Positions 6,147 to 6,190 of a DNA stretch of 6,190 nt are shown in pieces. Both the position numbers and the translations under genes were made by a program. Source of the DNA: Saprospiraceae bacterium (lineage in GTDB: Bacteria > Bacteroidota > Bacteroidia > Chitinophagales > Saprospiraceae); the NCBI GenBank assembly GCA_029262975.1, contig JAJCYJ010000092.1:1-6190 (forward strand), given 5' to 3'. A model generated the notes under the pieces. It saw only the letters and a list, made by a program, of their open reading frames with translations. It had not been told where the DNA came from and searched no databases. How positions within the stretch are numbered: the first letter of the stretch is position 1; the number at the start of each line of letters is the position of its first letter.

Positions 6147-6174
6147 GCCTGCCTGCTTACGCACGTAGGCAGGC
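6147..6174. repeat. Nested GC-rich hairpin at window edge
   Basis: GCCTGCC (6147-6153) pairs with GGCAGGC (6168-6174), and the interior TACG (6158-6161) pairs with CGTA (6164-6167) around CA. It repeats the plan of the preceding hairpin: the same outer stem around a 4-bp inner stem with a 2-nt loop. The element may continue beyond the window. Confidence 0.5.
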
Positions 6175-6190
6175 TCGCGAAATGAAGGAA

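Larger units (their letters stand above)
5303..6190. other. Long non-coding, hairpin-rich region downstream of the hydrolase
   Basis: No ORF with coding character occurs in these 888 bp on either strand. The stretch holds a probable terminator inside a nested inverted repeat, two REP-like two-hairpin elements with different stems, two longer-loop hairpins, a 16-bp hairpin, the right copy of the 80-bp repeat and two GC-rich hairpins at the edge. Composition changes sharply near 6076: the AT-rich DNA gives way to a GC-rich block that runs nearly to the window end. It looks like an accumulation site for small non-autonomous repeats. It could hide a structured RNA, but I recognise no known RNA family. 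Confidence 0.65.

Overview
The window looks like a chromosomal segment of a Bacteroidota bacterium, perhaps a Saprospiria or Cytophagia-type marine or soil lineage; the class is a guess. Supporting signs are AT-rich intergenic DNA, no Shine-Dalgarno sequence ahead of either gene, export signals ending in the 'AQ' style common in the phylum, and two typical secreted hydrolases. There is no rRNA, tRNA, CRISPR array, transposase or phage gene.

Layout: 1-299 is non-coding and holds an 80-bp repeat and a possible terminator. A secreted S9-family (DPP IV/prolyl oligopeptidase-like) serine peptidase lies on the minus strand at 300-2819. A 791-bp intergenic region (2820-3610) separates it from a divergently transcribed serine hydrolase of the beta-lactamase/penicillin-binding-protein family on the plus strand (3611-5302). 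The last 888 bp (5303-6190) are non-coding and packed with hairpins and repeats.

Both proteins have Sec-type signal peptides and complete catalytic motifs (Ser/Asp/His in the peptidase, SxxK/YxN/HGG in the hydrolase), so both are probably functional in the periplasm or outside the cell. The peptidase should take part in peptide breakdown. The hydrolase's substrate cannot be read from the sequence. Nothing beyond divergent adjacency links them functionally.

The most notable content is in the intergenic DNA. (a) An 80-bp direct repeat (67/80 identical, ungapped, counted by hand) brackets both genes. (b) Four elements share one design, a 23-24-nt hairpin, a 9-11-nt spacer and a smaller 13-17-nt hairpin. 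Two of them form an inverted pair between the genes, and the other two have unrelated stem sequences. They resemble REP/BIME elements mobilised in trans by a RAYT (Y1 HUH) transposase. (c) There are also a 16-bp hairpin, a nested inverted repeat and several CCTGCC/GGCAGG hairpins. I see no clear new gene system. The novelty, if any, is in the repeat families.
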